Origin: Pseudomonadota bacterium
GTDB taxonomy: Bacteria > SAR324 > NAC60-12
Assembly (NCBI GenBank): GCA_014381795.1
Contig: JACNKY010000117.1
Coordinates: forward strand, 1-6,804
DNA length: 6,804 nt
Direction: 5' to 3'
The notes under the pieces were generated by a model, which worked only from the letters and a program-made list of their open reading frames with translations, searched no databases and had not been told where the DNA came from. Of the stretch, positions 6,505 to 6,804 are shown in pieces (position 1 is the first letter of the stretch; each line of letters starts with the position of its first letter). The position numbers and the translations under genes are program-made.

Positions 6505-6513
6505 AAAGGAGGT
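6505..6513 (+). promoter_or_regulatory. Perfect Shine-Dalgarno for the SDR gene
   Basis: AAAGGAGGT is fully complementary to the 16S rRNA 3' end. It lies four bases before GTG 6517 (counting from GGAGG), which decides that start over the ATG at 6535. It is the only strong ribosome site preceding any main gene in this window. Confidence 0.85.
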
Positions 6514-6516
6514 TAG

Positions 6517-6804
6517 GTGAAAAAAGCAATTATCATGGGCGTTGGGGCTGATCAGGGGCTGGGAGCTCAGTTGGCTAAACGTTTTGCCTCAGAAGGTCTG
6601 CATGTTTTTGTCGCCGGCCGAACTCAATCCAGACTTGACGCTCTGACAGTTGAAATTGAACAAGCAGGGGGTAAAGCGACTGCAGTCTGTGCAGACGCTA
6701 CCAACGAAGAGCAGGTGATTAAGCTTTTTGAAAAAGCAGGCAGCGGTCTGATCCTGGCAATCTATAATACCGGCAACAATTATCCAGGTCAAATCATCGA
6801 TATG
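6517..6804 (+). CDS. Short-chain dehydrogenase/reductase (SDR), 3'-partial
   Basis: The first 96 residues of a classical-type SDR oxidoreductase are present; the gene runs off the window in an open frame, and these proteins are usually about 220-260 residues. The Rossmann nucleotide-binding motif is G10-ADQ-G14-L-G16, following the beta strand KKAIIMG. Strand 2 ends HVFVAGRTQSRLD, with Arg35 favouring NADP(H) by analogy with the family. CADAT (58-62) is the adenine-pocket D-x-[TV]-like turn. NTG (84-86) stands where the family has NAG. The catalytic Ser-Tyr-Lys would lie beyond the window, so activity and substrate cannot be judged. GTG 6517 is chosen from the adjacent AAAGGAGGT. It follows the AhpD-like gene by 160 bases, with structured and AT-rich sequence between, so separate expression is likely. 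Confidence 0.92.
   Translation, partial: MKKAIIMGVGADQGLGAQLAKRFASEGLHVFVAGRTQSRLDALTVEIEQAGGKATAVCADATNEEQVIKLFEKAGSGLILAIYNTGNNYPGQIIDM

Overview
The window is the downstream end of a bacterial flagellar gene cluster, followed by two metabolic genes, all on the + strand. Base composition looks to be in the low-to-mid 40s % GC throughout, with no abrupt change and no sign of insertion sequences, tRNAs, rRNAs or CRISPR arrays. The order flhB-flhA-flhF-fliA is typical of polarly flagellated Gram-negative bacteria and deep-branching proteobacteria-like lineages. The sequence alone does not fix the taxon. A sigma-54-like element in front of flhA would fit such a lineage.

Layout: (1) 1-979, the 3' part of flhB, whose N-terminus lies off the window; an in-frame TAG sits at 5-7. 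(2) 980-1138, a 159-bp gap with a candidate sigma-54 -24/-12 element and a hairpin. (3) 1139-3229, flhA. (4) 3230-3307, an AT-rich spacer with a small inverted/tandem repeat. (5) 3308-4603, flhF, with an intact P-loop and TKLD motif but altered G2 and G3 GTPase motifs. (6) 4620-5381, fliA (sigma-28). (7) 5400-5633, a 77-residue protein of unknown function. (8) 5775-6356, an AhpD-like peroxidase-related protein. (9) 6357-6516, a 160-bp spacer with a nested long-stem structure, an AT-rich tract and a perfect Shine-Dalgarno. (10) 6517 to the window end, the N-terminal third of a short-chain dehydrogenase/reductase.

FlhB and FlhA form the cytoplasmic gate and switch of the flagellar type III export apparatus. 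FlhF normally sets the position and number of polar flagella, and FliA transcribes late flagellar genes, so genes 1-6 are one functional unit. The gene usually found between flhF and fliA, flhG/fleN (a MinD-like ATPase that activates FlhF's GTPase), is absent: only 16 bases separate flhF and fliA. That absence, together with FlhF's altered catalytic motifs, is the most interesting biology here. No wholly new multi-gene system is evident. The other items worth a second look are the structured region at 6358-6441, the sigma-54-like element and the uncharacterised 77-residue protein.
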